Shown piece after piece: positions 1-9,735 of a stretch of DNA of 64,000 nt. Position 1 is the stretch's first letter, and every line of letters starts with the position of its first letter. The stretch comes from Rhizobiales bacterium GAS188 (lineage in GTDB: Bacteria; Pseudomonadota; Alphaproteobacteria; Rhizobiales; Beijerinckiaceae): assembly GCA_900104855.1 (NCBI GenBank), contig FNSS01000001.1:7077001-7141000 (forward strand), read 5' to 3'. The notes beneath the pieces were generated by a model. The model saw nothing but the letters and a program-made list of their open reading frames with translations, had not been told where the DNA came from and did not search any database. The position numbers and the translations under genes were made by a program.

Positions 1-129
1 CATAATGGAAGCCTTGCGAGCCCCCTCAATTGGATATGGAATCCCCCACCAGCGTCTTGCGCCGGTGCTGGGATTTGCGGGTTCGATCCGAACCGTCGGC
101 GCGCGAAATCAGCTTCTCGAATGCTTGGT

Positions 130-196
130 GTCGTGTCACCAATACTTAGGTTCTTCAGCAAGGAGGTACTGAAGAATCCGGTGTCGATGACACGAC
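130..196. repeat. imperfect nested inverted repeat
   Basis: GTCGTGTCA at 130-138 pairs with TGACACGAC at 188-196. Inside it TTCTTCAG at 151-158 pairs with CTGAAGAA at 169-176. It lies just past the stop of the phosphoesterase gene, so it could act as a transcript end structure, but there is no T-tract on the minus strand. The rest of 1-202 holds no gene I can support. Confidence 0.4.
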
Positions 197-202
197 GTCG
201 GT

Positions 203-1153
203 TCAGGCCGACGCCAGCACCTGATCGGTGACGGCGAGCAGTTCTTTGCCCTGGCTGTAGACGACGTTCCTGATGCCGAGGACTGAGCGTAGCTTATCGG
301 CCGGAACGACCATCGGTAGCGGCGCTGGGGCCGTGCCCGGCGCCGGCTGCGGAAAGGCTGTCGACCTGGCCGTGTAGAAGGTGGCGTTGCCCTCGACCTT
401 CTGCATCAATTGATGAATATGACCATTGAGCACCGTCACCGAACCGAAGCGCTTGAGCTGCGACAGCGCTTTCTCCGCATCATCGGTGCCCCAGCCCCAA
501 TCCTTGGATATCGTCCACAACGGGATGTGAGCGAAGACGACGATCGGAGTGGAGGCGGAGAGGCCTTTCACATCATCGGCAAGCCATGCGAGCTGCTCGG
601 GCCCGAGTATGCCCATGCTGCCGGCTTGGAGGTTCATCACATTGACGAGACCGATGAAATGGACGCCGTTCTGGTCGAAGGAATACCAGCCCGAGCCCTT
701 GGTATTTTTGCCGTAGCGCTCAAGATAGGCCTTGCCCGGTTCGTCATCGAGGTTGTCGTGCTCGCCCGGCACGTAATGCACGTCGAGACCCGCCGAGCCG
801 ATGACTTGTGCGGCATTGTCGAACTGGGCTGGAGCCGACAGATGGGTAATGTCGCCCGTATGGAGCATGAACGCGGGCTTGTTGGGGAGAGCTTTGATCT
901 TGGCGATGGCCTCCTGCAGAGTGCCAAGCGCGTTCGGATTCGCAGCCTTGTCGAAGCCGACATGGCTGTCGGAAATTTGCAGGAACGTGAATGACGTCGC
1001 GGCGGTTGCCGCCTCGGCCTGATCCAGCAGACTGAGCGACTTCGGTACGCCGCCCGAAATCGTCCAAAGAACGCCGGTGCCGGCCCAGAGCATGCATTCG
1101 AGAGCGTGGCGACGGTTGACGCCGCCTTCGTGATTGTCGTGATCGTGCGCCAT
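203..1153 (-). CDS. Tat-exported calcineurin-like metallophosphoesterase
   Basis: The 316-residue protein starts with a twin-arginine-like leader (NRRHALECMLWAGTG, about residues 13-27), so export of a folded metalloenzyme is likely. The body carries the metallophosphoesterase motifs: D-S-H near residue 62-64 (QISDSHVG), GDITH near 100, GEHDN near 130, a later histidine in FAHIPLW, and GHIHQ near 245. These are the usual ligands of a dinuclear metal centre. The start is supported by GAGGAGGAAGAG a few bases upstream. The substrate is unknown; phosphodiesters, phosphoproteins or nucleotides are all possible for this family. It stands alone, well separated from the next gene on the same strand. 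Confidence 0.85.
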   Translation of the reverse strand: MAHDHDNHEGGVNRRHALECMLWAGTGVLWTISGGVPKSLSLLDQAEAATAATSFTFLQISDSHVGFDKAANPNALGTLQEAIAKIKALPNKPAFMLHTGDITHLSAPAQFDNAAQVIGSAGLDVHYVPGEHDNLDDEPGKAYLERYGKNTKGSGWYSFDQNGVHFIGLVNVMNLQAGSMGILGPEQLAWLADDVKGLSASTPIVVFAHIPLWTISKDWGWGTDDAEKALSQLKRFGSVTVLNGHIHQLMQKVEGNATFYTARSTAFPQPAPGTAPAPLPMVVPADKLRSVLGIRNVVYSQGKELLAVTDQVLASA

Positions 1154-1567
1154 ATGCTCTTCCTCCTCGTGGAATGACCTTCAATGGGCCGGACGAAGGC
1201 GAGACCGATGGAGCGAACGAATTATTCCCTCCTTGTTGCCCGCCCTTGGCCACGATTGCGTGAGCGCCCCAAGCTGACCTTCGGAACCCGCAGTGCCGAT
1301 ATGAGCGTCGACGGTCCGCACCCGGCCGAACTCCGCTCTAGGTCCTCGCGACCCTCGGCGCGTATTGGCGTGGCGGTGACAGGAAAGAGTCGAGAATGTC
1401 GGCGGTATCGTTGGCGCGATCCGGTTCGCGCTTGTCGTCGGTGACGATGCCCTTAGCGGGTGAAGGCGAAAGCCTGGGCCCGGATCTCTGGGCCGACACA
1501 AATATATTGGTGGCGTCGGCCTATCGCCCGCACGCCGGGCACGGGACGGCGGTCAGTCTCCAAATGT
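1154..1567. other. gene-free stretch
   Basis: About 410 bases between the phosphoesterase start and the VOC gene stop. Short open frames exist on both strands, but none has a recognisable product or a good ribosome binding site. I see no RNA gene or convincing hairpin. The part next to 1153 should hold the phosphoesterase promoter. Confidence 0.5.
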
Positions 1568-2200
1568 TTATTTGCCCAGGAAGCACACCCCGCCCTTTGG
1601 CGTGTCGAGTTCCACGACGAAGCCGGGGCGCAGCGATCCCTGCACGGCCACGTCAAGGCCGAGCCGGCGGTAGATGTCCTCGAGCCCGGCAGGCTCCGGG
1701 TGCAGCACTGTCAGGTGGCGGAGCGTGCAGCCGGACGGAGAGGTCGTCGCCGGGTGAGGCGAGCCCTGCCAGTCGATCCCGAACGGGACGGTCTCGCCAT
1801 AGAGGGGGTGGGTAAAGCGGATAACCGTCCAGTCTAGCCTGACGCCGTCCGGGCGGGTACGATGCATCGGCACGCGGCCTGTCGTCGAAAGCCCGGCCGC
1901 TTCCGCCCTGGCGCGCAGGCCGTCGATATCGGTCGTCTGGATCGCGAAGGTCAACAGCGCTGGATGCGACAATCCGGCGATCATTTCGGCACGCTGCTTG
2001 CCGCCAACCTCTTGCGCAGGGTCGGGCGCGATCACTTCGAAGAAGACGTCCGGTCCGAGAGACACCAGCCGATTGCGGGTTCCGAACCCGGGATGAGTTC
2101 CGCCGGTTGCCGGCGTGACACCCGTCAATGCTGCAAACTGCGACGACGCCGTGTCGAGATCAGGGGCTCCCAGGAGGATATGGTCAAGCTTCACGGTCAT
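1568..2200 (-). CDS. VOC-superfamily glyoxalase-like protein
   Basis: A 210-residue protein beginning MTVKLDHILLGAPDLD, typical of glyoxalase-like (Glyoxalase_3 type) VOC proteins. The N-terminal half has the LDH...TGV..GG.HPGFGT.N pattern, and FFEVIAPDP supplies a possible metal-ligand Glu. VOC proteins use a paired beta-alpha-beta-beta-beta fold to bind a divalent metal and catalyse isomerisation, extradiol cleavage or lactone chemistry. This one cannot be assigned a reaction from sequence. It follows the MetE-like gene by 39 bases on the same strand, so it is probably the last gene of the aromatic-degradation operon starting near 5429. Confidence 0.75.
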   Translation of the reverse strand: MTVKLDHILLGAPDLDTASSQFAALTGVTPATGGTHPGFGTRNRLVSLGPDVFFEVIAPDPAQEVGGKQRAEMIAGLSHPALLTFAIQTTDIDGLRARAEAAGLSTTGRVPMHRTRPDGVRLDWTVIRFTHPLYGETVPFGIDWQGSPHPATTSPSGCTLRHLTVLHPEPAGLEDIYRRLGLDVAVQGSLRPGFVVELDTPKGGVCFLGK

Positions 2201-2239
2201 GCTTCAATTCGCTCCATCATTGATCCAGTTGGCGGCATC

Positions 2240-3298
2240 TCAGCCTGCCAATTCGTGTCGGACACGGGCTGCGCCCTCGACCAAGGCCTTCAACTTCCCG
2301 AAAGCCAGCTCGCGCGTCAGATATTTCATGCCGCAATCGGGCGCCGGCACCAGATGTTCGGGTGCCAGGACCTCAAGGCCTCGTCGAATGCGCGACGCGA
2401 CCTCTTCGGCACTCTCGACCTCCGCAGAGCCAAGATCGATCACCCCGAGCAGAATGGTCTTGCCGGCAAGATCGCGCAGCACCCCAAGATCGAGCTTGGG
2501 CTGCGCCGCCTCGATCGAGATGGCGTCTGCGATGCAATCGGCGAGCTGCGGCAGGAAGGAGTACCCGCTCGGCTTGTTCTGCACGATATGGGCGTAGCCG
2601 AAGCACATATGCACGATGGTTTGCTGAGGGATGCCTTCGAGCGCGCGGTTGATGGCTTTGACGCCGTAGCGCGCCGCAGCTTCCGGACGCGCCTGCAGCC
2701 AGGGTTCGTCGAGCTGGATCACATCGATGCCGACAGCCTTCAGATCGCGGGCTTCCGCGTTGACCGCGGCCGCATAAGCCATCGCCATCTCTTCCTCGTC
2801 GGCATAGTATTCATTCGCCGCCTGCTGCGACATCGTGAAGGGGCCAGGCAAGGTGATCTTGGTCACCCGATCGGTATTCGACTTGAGGAATTCCGCGTCG
2901 CGCAGCTCGACCGCCTGCCGCCGCCGGATCGCCCCCACCACGCGCGGCACAAAAGTCTTTGCGCCCGTGCGGCCGGTCACTTCGGCGGGGTTGTCCCCGT
3001 CAACCCCTTCGAGGGCCAGCGCAAAGCGGTTGGAATAGCTCTCTCGACGGATTTCGCCATCGGTGACGATATCGATGCCCGCGACCTCCATGTCGCGGAT
3101 GGCGAGCAGGGTCGCATCGTCCTTCGCCTCCTCGAGATAGGGCGCCGGCACGCGCCAGATCTCAGGAGCGCCGAGGCGCGGCACCAGTCGCGATTTGAGC
3201 TTCTCCCGGTCGACCAGCCAGTCAGGTTGCGGGTAGCTGCCGACCACGGTCGTCGGAAGCAGGCTGGTCAGGCGCTCCTCGGCTCGACTATCAGCCAT
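2240..3298 (-). CDS. MetE-like cobalamin-independent methyltransferase
   Basis: 352 residues, matching only the C-terminal catalytic barrel of MetE; full-length MetE is about 750 residues. Visible signatures are TTVVGSYPQP near the N-terminus, DGEIRRESY, a zinc-site HMC in TIVHMCFGYAHI, QLDEPW, and a late cysteine in PDCGMKYLTRELAFGKL. The family moves methyl groups to thiols such as homocysteine. Short versions may use methyl donors other than polyglutamated methyl-THF. The start overlaps the stop of the upstream binding-protein gene by 8 bases, implying coupled translation. Placement in an aromatic catabolic operon leaves open a role in handling methyl groups released from methoxylated substrates; that is inference. 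Confidence 0.8.
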   Translation of the reverse strand: MADSRAEERLTSLLPTTVVGSYPQPDWLVDREKLKSRLVPRLGAPEIWRVPAPYLEEAKDDATLLAIRDMEVAGIDIVTDGEIRRESYSNRFALALEGVDGDNPAEVTGRTGAKTFVPRVVGAIRRRQAVELRDAEFLKSNTDRVTKITLPGPFTMSQQAANEYYADEEEMAMAYAAAVNAEARDLKAVGIDVIQLDEPWLQARPEAAARYGVKAINRALEGIPQQTIVHMCFGYAHIVQNKPSGYSFLPQLADCIADAISIEAAQPKLDLGVLRDLAGKTILLGVIDLGSAEVESAEEVASRIRRGLEVLAPEHLVPAPDCGMKYLTRELAFGKLKALVEGAARVRHELAG

Positions 3299-4518
3299 GC
3301 TTCAGCGCCGGGCAGGAACTCTCTTGCAGCGGGCGGAACGCATCCTTTGCCGGAATGGTTGCCTGCAAATCGTAGAAGTCGAAAGGCTCCTTGCTTTCGG
3401 CGGGCGATTTCACGCGAAACAGGTAGGTGTCGTGCACCATCCGCCCATCCACTCGCAAGGTGCCGTTGCGGATGGTCGGGTCGGAGATCGGCAGCTCGTG
3501 CATCTTGCTCATGACCGCGGCGGTGTCGGTGGTGCCAGCCGCGGCCACGGACTTCAAATAGTGCAAGGTCACCGAGTAGACGCCGGCCTGGATGGTCGAG
3601 GGCATGCCTTTGCCATAGCGCGTGTAGAAACGCTGCGCGAAGGCGCGCGTCTGCGCATCGAGATTCCAGTAGAACGCCTCGTTGACCGTGACGCCTTGCG
3701 CGATCTCGAGACCGAGCGCCGCGATATCGGGCACGGTGAGCACGAAGCTCGCGAGCTTCTGCCCTCCCTTGCCGATGCCGAACTCGCGGGCCTGTTTCAA
3801 CATATTGATCAGATCCGCCCCCGTGCTCCCGACCGCGACGACATTGGCGCCTGAGGATTGCGCCTGCAGCAGGAATGGCGCGAAATCGCCCGAGAAATTG
3901 AAGGGATGGCGCACCGAGCCCAGGATGCGGCCGCCGCCGCGATCGACGAGGCTCGAGGCATCGGCGATCAGCGAGGCGCCGAAGGCGTAGTCGGCGGCAA
4001 CGAAGAACCATGAGCTGTCGGGGCGCGCCAGCGGCCGCGCGATGCCGACCGCCTGGCCATAAGTGTCCCACATCCACAGGACGCTGGTGCCGGGCGCGCA
4101 GTCCTCGTTCGCAAGCCGCGCCGTGCCGCCCGGGAACAGAGCGATATGGTGCTTCTCCTTCATCACGTTCTGCACGGCGAGCTGCACGGCCGCTTGGATG
4201 ATGTCGGTCACGGCGTCGACACCGTCGACATCAATCCATTTGCGCACGATGCTGACCGCAATGTCGGGCTTGTTCTGGTGATCCGCCGAGAGGATCTCGA
4301 TGCTCATCCCGGCGCAATTCCTTGGCGAGACAATCCTCGACCGCCATCTGCGCGGCGATCACCGAGCCGCGTCCGCTCTGCGCCGAGAGGCTGCCCGACA
4401 TGTCGGTGATGACGCCGATCTTCACGGTCTTCGCCGGTGGCGCGGCCTGGGCGGAGATCGCGGCCAAGATGGTGGCGAAGATGGCGGCGAGACCGGCCCG
4501 AGACGGGAAACTGGTCAT
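3291..4518 (-). pseudogene. ABC branched-chain-type substrate-binding protein, frameshifted
   Basis: Two frames together encode a periplasmic binding protein of the Leu/Ile/Val type (Peripla_BP_6). The upstream frame (start 4518) gives a signal peptide ending ISAQA, then KTVKIGVITDMSG and AAQMAVEDCLAKEL. The downstream frame (from about 4313 to 3291) continues with SIEILSADHQNKPD to the C-terminus. The intact relative at 40388-41593 has the same blocks in one frame (KIGVLTDLSS, IEIISADHQNKPD). The break is a single extra base near 4310-4316, in or beside a GGG run. It may be a real lesion or an assembly error. Coding character downstream is well preserved. It sits between the dioxygenase and MetE-like genes, suggesting uptake of the operon's substrate. 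Confidence 0.8.
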
Positions 4519-4523
4519 GACCT

Positions 4524-5429
4524 CTACTTGGCCCCAGCCAGGATCTGCGACGGGTCGGCCCCGACGCGACCCGTTTCATTGCCGGCGGCAATGCCCAGCC
4601 GGAAATCGTAGCGAATGGCGGGGATGCCCTTGACGGGTGCCTCCGGATCATCGTCCCGCGGCGAGGTGACGAGCGCGTTCGAGACGCCGAACACCACATC
4701 GGAATCGATATGCTCGTCATTCGCCAGGTAGATGGCCGTCACCAATTCCCGATAACCCTCGGCGCCGATCAGGAAGTGGATATGCGCCGGCCGGCACCCA
4801 TGCCGTTGCTGCGCCTGGATCAGCGCGCCGACCGGACCGTCCATCGGGATGTAATAGCCGAGCGGCTTCACCGTGCGGAAATGGAAACGGCCCTCCGCGT
4901 CGCAGCGAAAATTGCCGCGCATATCCATGTGCTCCCCATGGTATTTCTGCAGATCGTATTCGCCTTTTGCGTCTGTCTGCCAGACTTGCACCGATGCATG
5001 CGGCAGCGGCGTCCCGCGTCGATCCGTGACGCGACCGTAGAGAAGCAGCTCCGGTCCGCCAGCCTCGATGGCGATCGTGTCGCCCAACGCATAGGAGGGC
5101 GCGTTCTGCTGATAGAAGGGGCCGAGCAGGCTGCTCTCTGTTCCCTGCTCGATGGCCGACTTGTCGTGCAGCAAGTTGACGAGCGCGCTCAATCCCAGAA
5201 CATCCGACAAGAGGATGAATTCCTGGCGCGCCGGCGTGCAGGTCTGGCCGACCTTGGTCAGGAAGCCGATCGCCTTCAGCCACTCATCAGGCGTCAGATT
5301 CACATCGCGCGCAAAGTCGTGCAGATGGCGCACCAGGCTCGCCATCACCTGCCGAAGACGCGGGTCGGGCGTTTCGCCCATTTGCTCGAGAACCGCATCG
5401 GTGACGCTCTTATCGGTCAGATCGTGCAT
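4524..5429 (-). CDS. intradiol ring-cleavage dioxygenase (hydroxyquinol/catechol 1,2-dioxygenase type)
   Basis: 301 residues from ATG at 5429, preceded by GGGAGGAAC; a longer open frame upstream lacks a ribosome site. Residues 1-100 match the all-helical dioxygenase N-terminal domain (TPDPRLRQVMASLVRHLHDFARD). The catalytic domain has LGPFYQ, DAKGEYDLQ, GYYIPMDGPVG and CRPAHIHF. The Tyr and His residues in the last two supply the non-haem Fe(III) ligands, normally two Tyr and two His. The family opens catechol or hydroxyquinol between the hydroxyls to give (hydroxy)muconate or maleylacetate. Pairing with an HpaB-type hydroxylase upstream favours hydroxyquinol, but this is inference. It heads a four-gene run with short or overlapping junctions. 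Confidence 0.88.
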   Translation of the reverse strand: MHDLTDKSVTDAVLEQMGETPDPRLRQVMASLVRHLHDFARDVNLTPDEWLKAIGFLTKVGQTCTPARQEFILLSDVLGLSALVNLLHDKSAIEQGTESSLLGPFYQQNAPSYALGDTIAIEAGGPELLLYGRVTDRRGTPLPHASVQVWQTDAKGEYDLQKYHGEHMDMRGNFRCDAEGRFHFRTVKPLGYYIPMDGPVGALIQAQQRHGCRPAHIHFLIGAEGYRELVTAIYLANDEHIDSDVVFGVSNALVTSPRDDDPEAPVKGIPAIRYDFRLGIAAGNETGRVGADPSQILAGAK

Positions 5430-6053
5430 CGTGTTCCTCCCTAGTCTCGGGCCGGAAGGCCTATCGGCCGCGATTGGGGTCGTTCCAGCTTCAAAAGCAG
5501 TCCGATGGGCATGGTAGGAGCCGCACAAAGGAGAGTCGAGCACCCCCGACCAGGTGGTTCAACGCCGCTGTAAAGAACAGGGAAAATACTGCGGGAGCGG
5601 GCTTTCCTGATGCATTCCGTGTCCCCTCAATCGGACCAATGGCCTGTGAAAGTCGACGAGAACAGAAGCGAACAAAATAAGGCATTAATGTGGCCGACTG
5701 CATCCGGCGCGCTAGCCGAACTCATCTCGTCATCGTCCACGCTGCAATCCTCGCTGCCAGGCACCAGAGGATATCCCTGACAGACAACGCATTTTTCAAT
5801 CTCTGCAGGCAAGGATTGATGGTCGAAAAGTTTCATCTAAAGTACAGTCGGAATTATCTAGTGCTCACATTAATATTTCGGCATGTTGCAAGCTATACCG
5901 ACTTCCGTTTACACCAAGGAATGCCATTACATACCTACAGCTAGGCAATTTAATACCAAGGAAAACCAGGAAGCAAATCAGACGACACTACGATCAGCGC
6001 TTCCGCCGGAAGGACCCAATCCGCCGTGGAGCTCCACGCGCTGCGGCGCCCAC
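5430..6053. other. AT-rich gene-free stretch
   Basis: About 620 bases between two minus-strand genes. The part from roughly 5780 to 5960 is clearly richer in A/T than the rest of the window. No product, RNA or mobile-element end is recognisable. It should contain the promoter of the dioxygenase operon and the transcript end of the HpaB gene. Confidence 0.5.
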
Positions 6054-7673
6054 TCATTTGGCACCGCGCATCACATGATAGCTGAGCTCGCCGGGATCGG
6101 TCAGATCGGGCACGCGCCACCCGTCGAGATCGTATTCGGCCATGCACTTTTCGGCAAAGCCTTTCATCTTGTCGGCATCGCCGGACGCTTGCGCGCCGAA
6201 CAAGCTGTAGCGGCGGATTTCCTCGGTCGAGCCGCTATAGTTGATTTCATAGAGCTCGTGCCTGCCACCAAACTCGCTGGCGATGCAATCCCATAGCAGC
6301 TTCAGCAGCTTGACCCGTTCATCCGAGCTGTAGCCCTGCGAGCCGCGCAGATATTTGTCGAGATAGGGGCGGATCTCCGGGCTCTTGAAGTCGCGCGCAT
6401 GGCTGTTGAGGTAGATGAGCCCCGAGGCCACCGTCTGCTCGATGATGTATTTGACCTTGGTGTAGGCGATGGTGGCGATGATCTGGTAGGCGCTGGCCGG
6501 GTCGAGATTAGGCAGGAGATACTTGCCGATCCAGGGTTTTGGGTCGCGCACCATGGCGTCCGACAACCCCCAGAACAGGTTTCGCCAGGCGATGACCTCG
6601 CCGACATTGGCCTGCACGCCGCGATAATCCTTGGTGCCGCCGGCCTCGACGGCCTTCAGCAGCAGCCCGCAGATGAAGTCGAGCTTGACGGCAAGGCGTG
6701 TGCAGCCATGCAAGAGGGCCCGCGGCAGGAAGCCGGTGCGCGGGAAGAAGTTGTTCGCCTTCGCGACATCGTTGAAGACGAACACGTTTTCCCAGGGGAC
6801 CAGCACCTTGTCCATGATGAAGACCGCGTCATTCTCGTCGAGCCGGCTCGATAGCGGATAGTCGAAGGGCGAACCCATCGCGGTCGAGGTCATTTCGTAG
6901 GATGTGCGGCAGATCAGCTTGACCCCCGGTGCGCTGGTCGGAATCATGAAGACCACGGCGAATTTCTTGTCCTGCACCGGGATCAGGCCGTGATGCGCGA
7001 CGAAAGTGTGGTTGGTCAGCGCCGATCCGGTCGCCACCACCTTGGCGCCGGAGACCACGAGCCCGGCATCGGTCTCCTTCTCGACATGGCAGCACACATC
7101 GCCGACCTCGTTCGGCGGCCGGTCGCGATCGATCGGCGGATGAATGATGGCGTGGTTGATGAAAGGGATGCGCTCCTGGCTGAACTTGTACCAGCGCCGG
7201 GCATTGTCCTGGAACGGATCGTAGAATTCCGCATTGGCGCCGAGCGTCGCCAGAAAAGCCGCCTTGTAGTCCGGGGCACGGCCCATCCAGCCATAGGTGA
7301 GGCGGGCCCATTCGGCGATCGCGTCACGCCCGGCGATCGATTCGGCGAGATTCGTCGGTGCCTTGAAATAGGCATGCGTCATGCCGCCATTGCCGGTGTC
7401 GGTCGGCACGAGCAGCTTGTCCTTGTGCTTCGGGTCGTGCAGCGCATCGTAGAGGCGCGCGATCATCCGCGAGGTGTTGCGGAAAGCCGGATGCGTCGTC
7501 ACATCCTTGACGCGCTCGCCATAGATGTAGACGACCCTTCCATCCTTCAGCGATTCAAGAAACTCAGCTCCGGTCTGAGGTTTGGTGACCTTGGCTTGGC
7601 CCTTATCCGCCCGCTTCGGCGCAGCCGATACTTTCGCCGCAATCGGCTTGCTCTTCGCCCTCATCCGCACCAT
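6054..7673 (-). CDS. 4-hydroxyphenylacetate 3-monooxygenase (HpaB) family flavin-dependent hydroxylase
   Basis: 539 residues from ATG at 7673; the frame stays open further upstream to 7919, but that stretch is low-complexity and unlike the family. Recognisable HpaB features are [13 protein letters not shown] near the start, [61 protein letters not shown] and the C-terminal [12 protein letters not shown]. These enzymes use reduced FAD from a separate reductase (HpaC type), plus O2, to ortho-hydroxylate phenols. No reductase gene is in the window. The ring substrate could be 4-hydroxyphenylacetate, a chlorophenol, a nitrophenol or resorcinol. It is followed 624 bases later by the intradiol dioxygenase on the same strand, so the pair could perform successive hydroxylation and cleavage. 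Confidence 0.85.
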   Translation of the reverse strand: MVRMRAKSKPIAAKVSAAPKRADKGQAKVTKPQTGAEFLESLKDGRVVYIYGERVKDVTTHPAFRNTSRMIARLYDALHDPKHKDKLLVPTDTGNGGMTHAYFKAPTNLAESIAGRDAIAEWARLTYGWMGRAPDYKAAFLATLGANAEFYDPFQDNARRWYKFSQERIPFINHAIIHPPIDRDRPPNEVGDVCCHVEKETDAGLVVSGAKVVATGSALTNHTFVAHHGLIPVQDKKFAVVFMIPTSAPGVKLICRTSYEMTSTAMGSPFDYPLSSRLDENDAVFIMDKVLVPWENVFVFNDVAKANNFFPRTGFLPRALLHGCTRLAVKLDFICGLLLKAVEAGGTKDYRGVQANVGEVIAWRNLFWGLSDAMVRDPKPWIGKYLLPNLDPASAYQIIATIAYTKVKYIIEQTVASGLIYLNSHARDFKSPEIRPYLDKYLRGSQGYSSDERVKLLKLLWDCIASEFGGRHELYEINYSGSTEEIRRYSLFGAQASGDADKMKGFAEKCMAEYDLDGWRVPDLTDPGELSYHVMRGAK

Positions 7674-7953
7674 GGCGTGCCCCGTCCTTGTCCGTCCCTG
7701 CCGCAAATTCTTGGTGTTCGATGCTCGATAGTATCGTCGAAGCTCGAACTTGGCCTCAGGATAGATGGTAGGCTGCGCGGACAAATTTGGTCCAGTAGCG
7801 CGCCTGCGAGATATAGCATGCCGGGGCGCTGTCAGCGAACCGATCATGTCGCCATAACGCGCTTGAGGTCGAGTGATGAGGTCGAGTGATTGAGGTCGAG
7901 CTGATCGATCGAGGAGCATCCGTGATGCTTACCGCCCATGTCAGGATTTGCTC

Positions 7954-8478
7954 ATGGATGAAATAGAGATCGTCGAATACGACCCGCGCTGGCCCGCGCT
8001 GTTCGCCGAGGAAGTGGCACTCCTGCGTGCCGCCCTGGACCGCGACCTCGTCGTCGGCCTGGAGCATTTCGGGAGCACTGCCATCCCCGGCATGGCCGCG
8101 AAGCCGATCATCGACATTCTGGTCGCGGTCCGGTCGCTCGCCGAGGCGCGAGTCACAGCCATCAGGCCGCTTCAGCGGCTCGGCTATATGTTCTGGGCGG
8201 AAAATCCGAAGACGGATCGGATGTTCTTCGTGAAAGGCCTGCCGCCCTACGGAGCGCGCCGGACCCACCATGTCCACATCACCGAGACGACCGGAGAGCC
8301 GTGGTTGAACTTGCCGTTCCGGGACTATCTCAGAGCTCACCCCGACGAAGCCCGACGCTATGAGAGGCTCAAGCGGGATCTCGCGATCCAACATCACACT
8401 GATCGGGAAGCATACACTGACGCCAAGGCGGACTTCGTGGAAGAAATTCTGAGCAAGGCGAGGCGGAAAAGCGCCTGA
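7954..8478 (+). CDS. GrpB family protein (UPF0157)
   Basis: 174 residues with the GrpB signatures: IVEYDPRWPALFAEE at the start, GLEHFGSTAIPGMAAKPIIDILVAV (the GS and DI residues of a nucleotidyltransferase-like fold), and HVHI followed by LPFRDYLRAHPDEARRYE. Members are predicted nucleotidyltransferases of unknown substrate. ATG at 7954 follows AGGA with 7-base spacing; a TTG six bases earlier is also possible. The gene runs opposite to its neighbours and is convergent with rocD, with no visible functional link to either. Confidence 0.85.
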   Translation: MDEIEIVEYDPRWPALFAEEVALLRAALDRDLVVGLEHFGSTAIPGMAAKPIIDILVAVRSLAEARVTAIRPLQRLGYMFWAENPKTDRMFFVKGLPPYGARRTHHVHITETTGEPWLNLPFRDYLRAHPDEARRYERLKRDLAIQHHTDREAYTDAKADFVEEILSKARRKSA

Positions 8479-8526
8479 GACGGCCCGTATCCGAAGCGGC
8501 CGCGCATATGAGAACTGCCGATATAT

Positions 8527-9735
8527 TCACAAGCCGGCTACCACCGCCTCGATCTGGTCCGCGACCCAGTCGACTTCGTCTTTGGAGATCATCAGGGGCG
8601 GCGCGAACCGGATGGTGTTCACATGCGTATCCTTGGCCAGCACGCCGCGCTCGCGCAAACGTTCGACGAGCGGACGCGCGCCCCCCATTTCCGGCTCGAA
8701 CTCGACTGCCAGCATCAGTCCTCGTCCCCTCACCTCACGGATGAGGTTGCTGCGCAGAGCCTGGAGGCGGCCCTTGAAATGCTCGCCGAGCAGGGCTGAG
8801 TTCTCGATCATGCCCTCTTCGACCAGCACCTTGAGCGAAGCACGGGCGACCGCGCAAGCGAGCGGATTGCCGCCAAAAGTGCTGCCGTGCTGGCCGGGCT
8901 TCAGAGTGCCGAGCACATCCGTGTTCGATAGCACCGCCGAGACCGGATAGAAGCCGCCGCCGAGCGCCTTGCCGATCAAAGTGACGTCGGCAACGATTCC
9001 CTCATGCTCCTCGGCAAGCAGCCGGCCGGTGCGTCCGAGCCCCGTCTGAATCTCATCGAGGATCAACATCACGTTTTCGCGCGTGCAGAGCTGCCGGACG
9101 CGAGCGAAGTAACCGGTTGGAGGAATGATGACGCCGGCTTCTCCCTGGATCGGCTCGACCAGAAAGGCGACCGTCCTTGGCGTAATCGCGGCTTCGAGAG
9201 CCTCGGCGTCGCCGAAGGGGACGATCCTGAATCCCGGCGCGAAGGGGCCGAAGCCCTCACGCGCATCCGGGTCGGTCGAGAACGAGATCACGGCGAGCGT
9301 GCGGCCGTGGAAGTTGTCGGCGCAGACAATGATCTCGGCCTGATCCTCCGGCACGCCCTTGACCTCATAGCCCCATTTGCGGACCGCCTTGATGGCGGTC
9401 TCGACGGCTTCCGCGCCGCTGTTCATGGGCAGGATCTTATGGGACTGAGTGAGCCGCGCGAGATCCTCGTAGAGCAACGGCAACTGGTCATTGCGGAAGG
9501 CGCGCGAGGTGAGCGTGATCCGGGCTGCCTGCTCCGTCAGCGCCGCAAGGATCTTTGGATGGCAGTGGCCCTGATTGACGGCCGAATAGGCCGAGAGGCA
9601 ATCAAGATAGCGCCGGCCGTCGACATCCCATACCCAGACGCCCTGCCCGCGTGTGAGCACCACGTCGAGCGGTTTGTAGTTTTGCGCGCCAAAGCGGTGC
9701 TCGAGGCTGATGAGATCGGTGGCTGCCAAAGTCAT
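8527..9735 (-). CDS. rocD: ornithine--oxo-acid aminotransferase
   Basis: 402 residues, class III PLP-dependent aminotransferase. Key blocks are [49 protein letters not shown] near 105, LDEIQTG with Asp227, and Lys256 in [15 protein letters not shown] as the PLP Schiff-base lysine. It converts ornithine plus 2-oxoglutarate to glutamate semialdehyde plus glutamate. Length and motifs fit RocD throughout. Its ATG overlaps the stop of the arginase gene (ATGA), so the two are translationally coupled and together turn arginine into urea and glutamate semialdehyde. The adjacent divergent Lrp-type gene is the probable regulator. Confidence 0.93.
   Translation of the reverse strand: MTLAATDLISLEHRFGAQNYKPLDVVLTRGQGVWVWDVDGRRYLDCLSAYSAVNQGHCHPKILAALTEQAARITLTSRAFRNDQLPLLYEDLARLTQSHKILPMNSGAEAVETAIKAVRKWGYEVKGVPEDQAEIIVCADNFHGRTLAVISFSTDPDAREGFGPFAPGFRIVPFGDAEALEAAITPRTVAFLVEPIQGEAGVIIPPTGYFARVRQLCTRENVMLILDEIQTGLGRTGRLLAEEHEGIVADVTLIGKALGGGFYPVSAVLSNTDVLGTLKPGQHGSTFGGNPLACAVARASLKVLVEEGMIENSALLGEHFKGRLQALRSNLIREVRGRGLMLAVEFEPEMGGARPLVERLRERGVLAKDTHVNTIRFAPPLMISKDEVDWVADQIEAVVAGL

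Noticed and set aside
60-115. tRNA-like GGGTTCGATCC near the left edge
   Set aside because: The flanks do not form a T-arm stem or a cloverleaf.
1181-1501. 106-residue minus-strand frame in the gap before the phosphoesterase
   Set aside because: No ribosome site, no recognisable motif and Arg/Pro-rich composition like a chance frame.
1862-3514. 550-residue open frame on the plus strand
   Set aside because: It is antisense to the VOC and MetE-like genes, which have clear family motifs; composition is Arg/His-rich as expected of a shadow frame.
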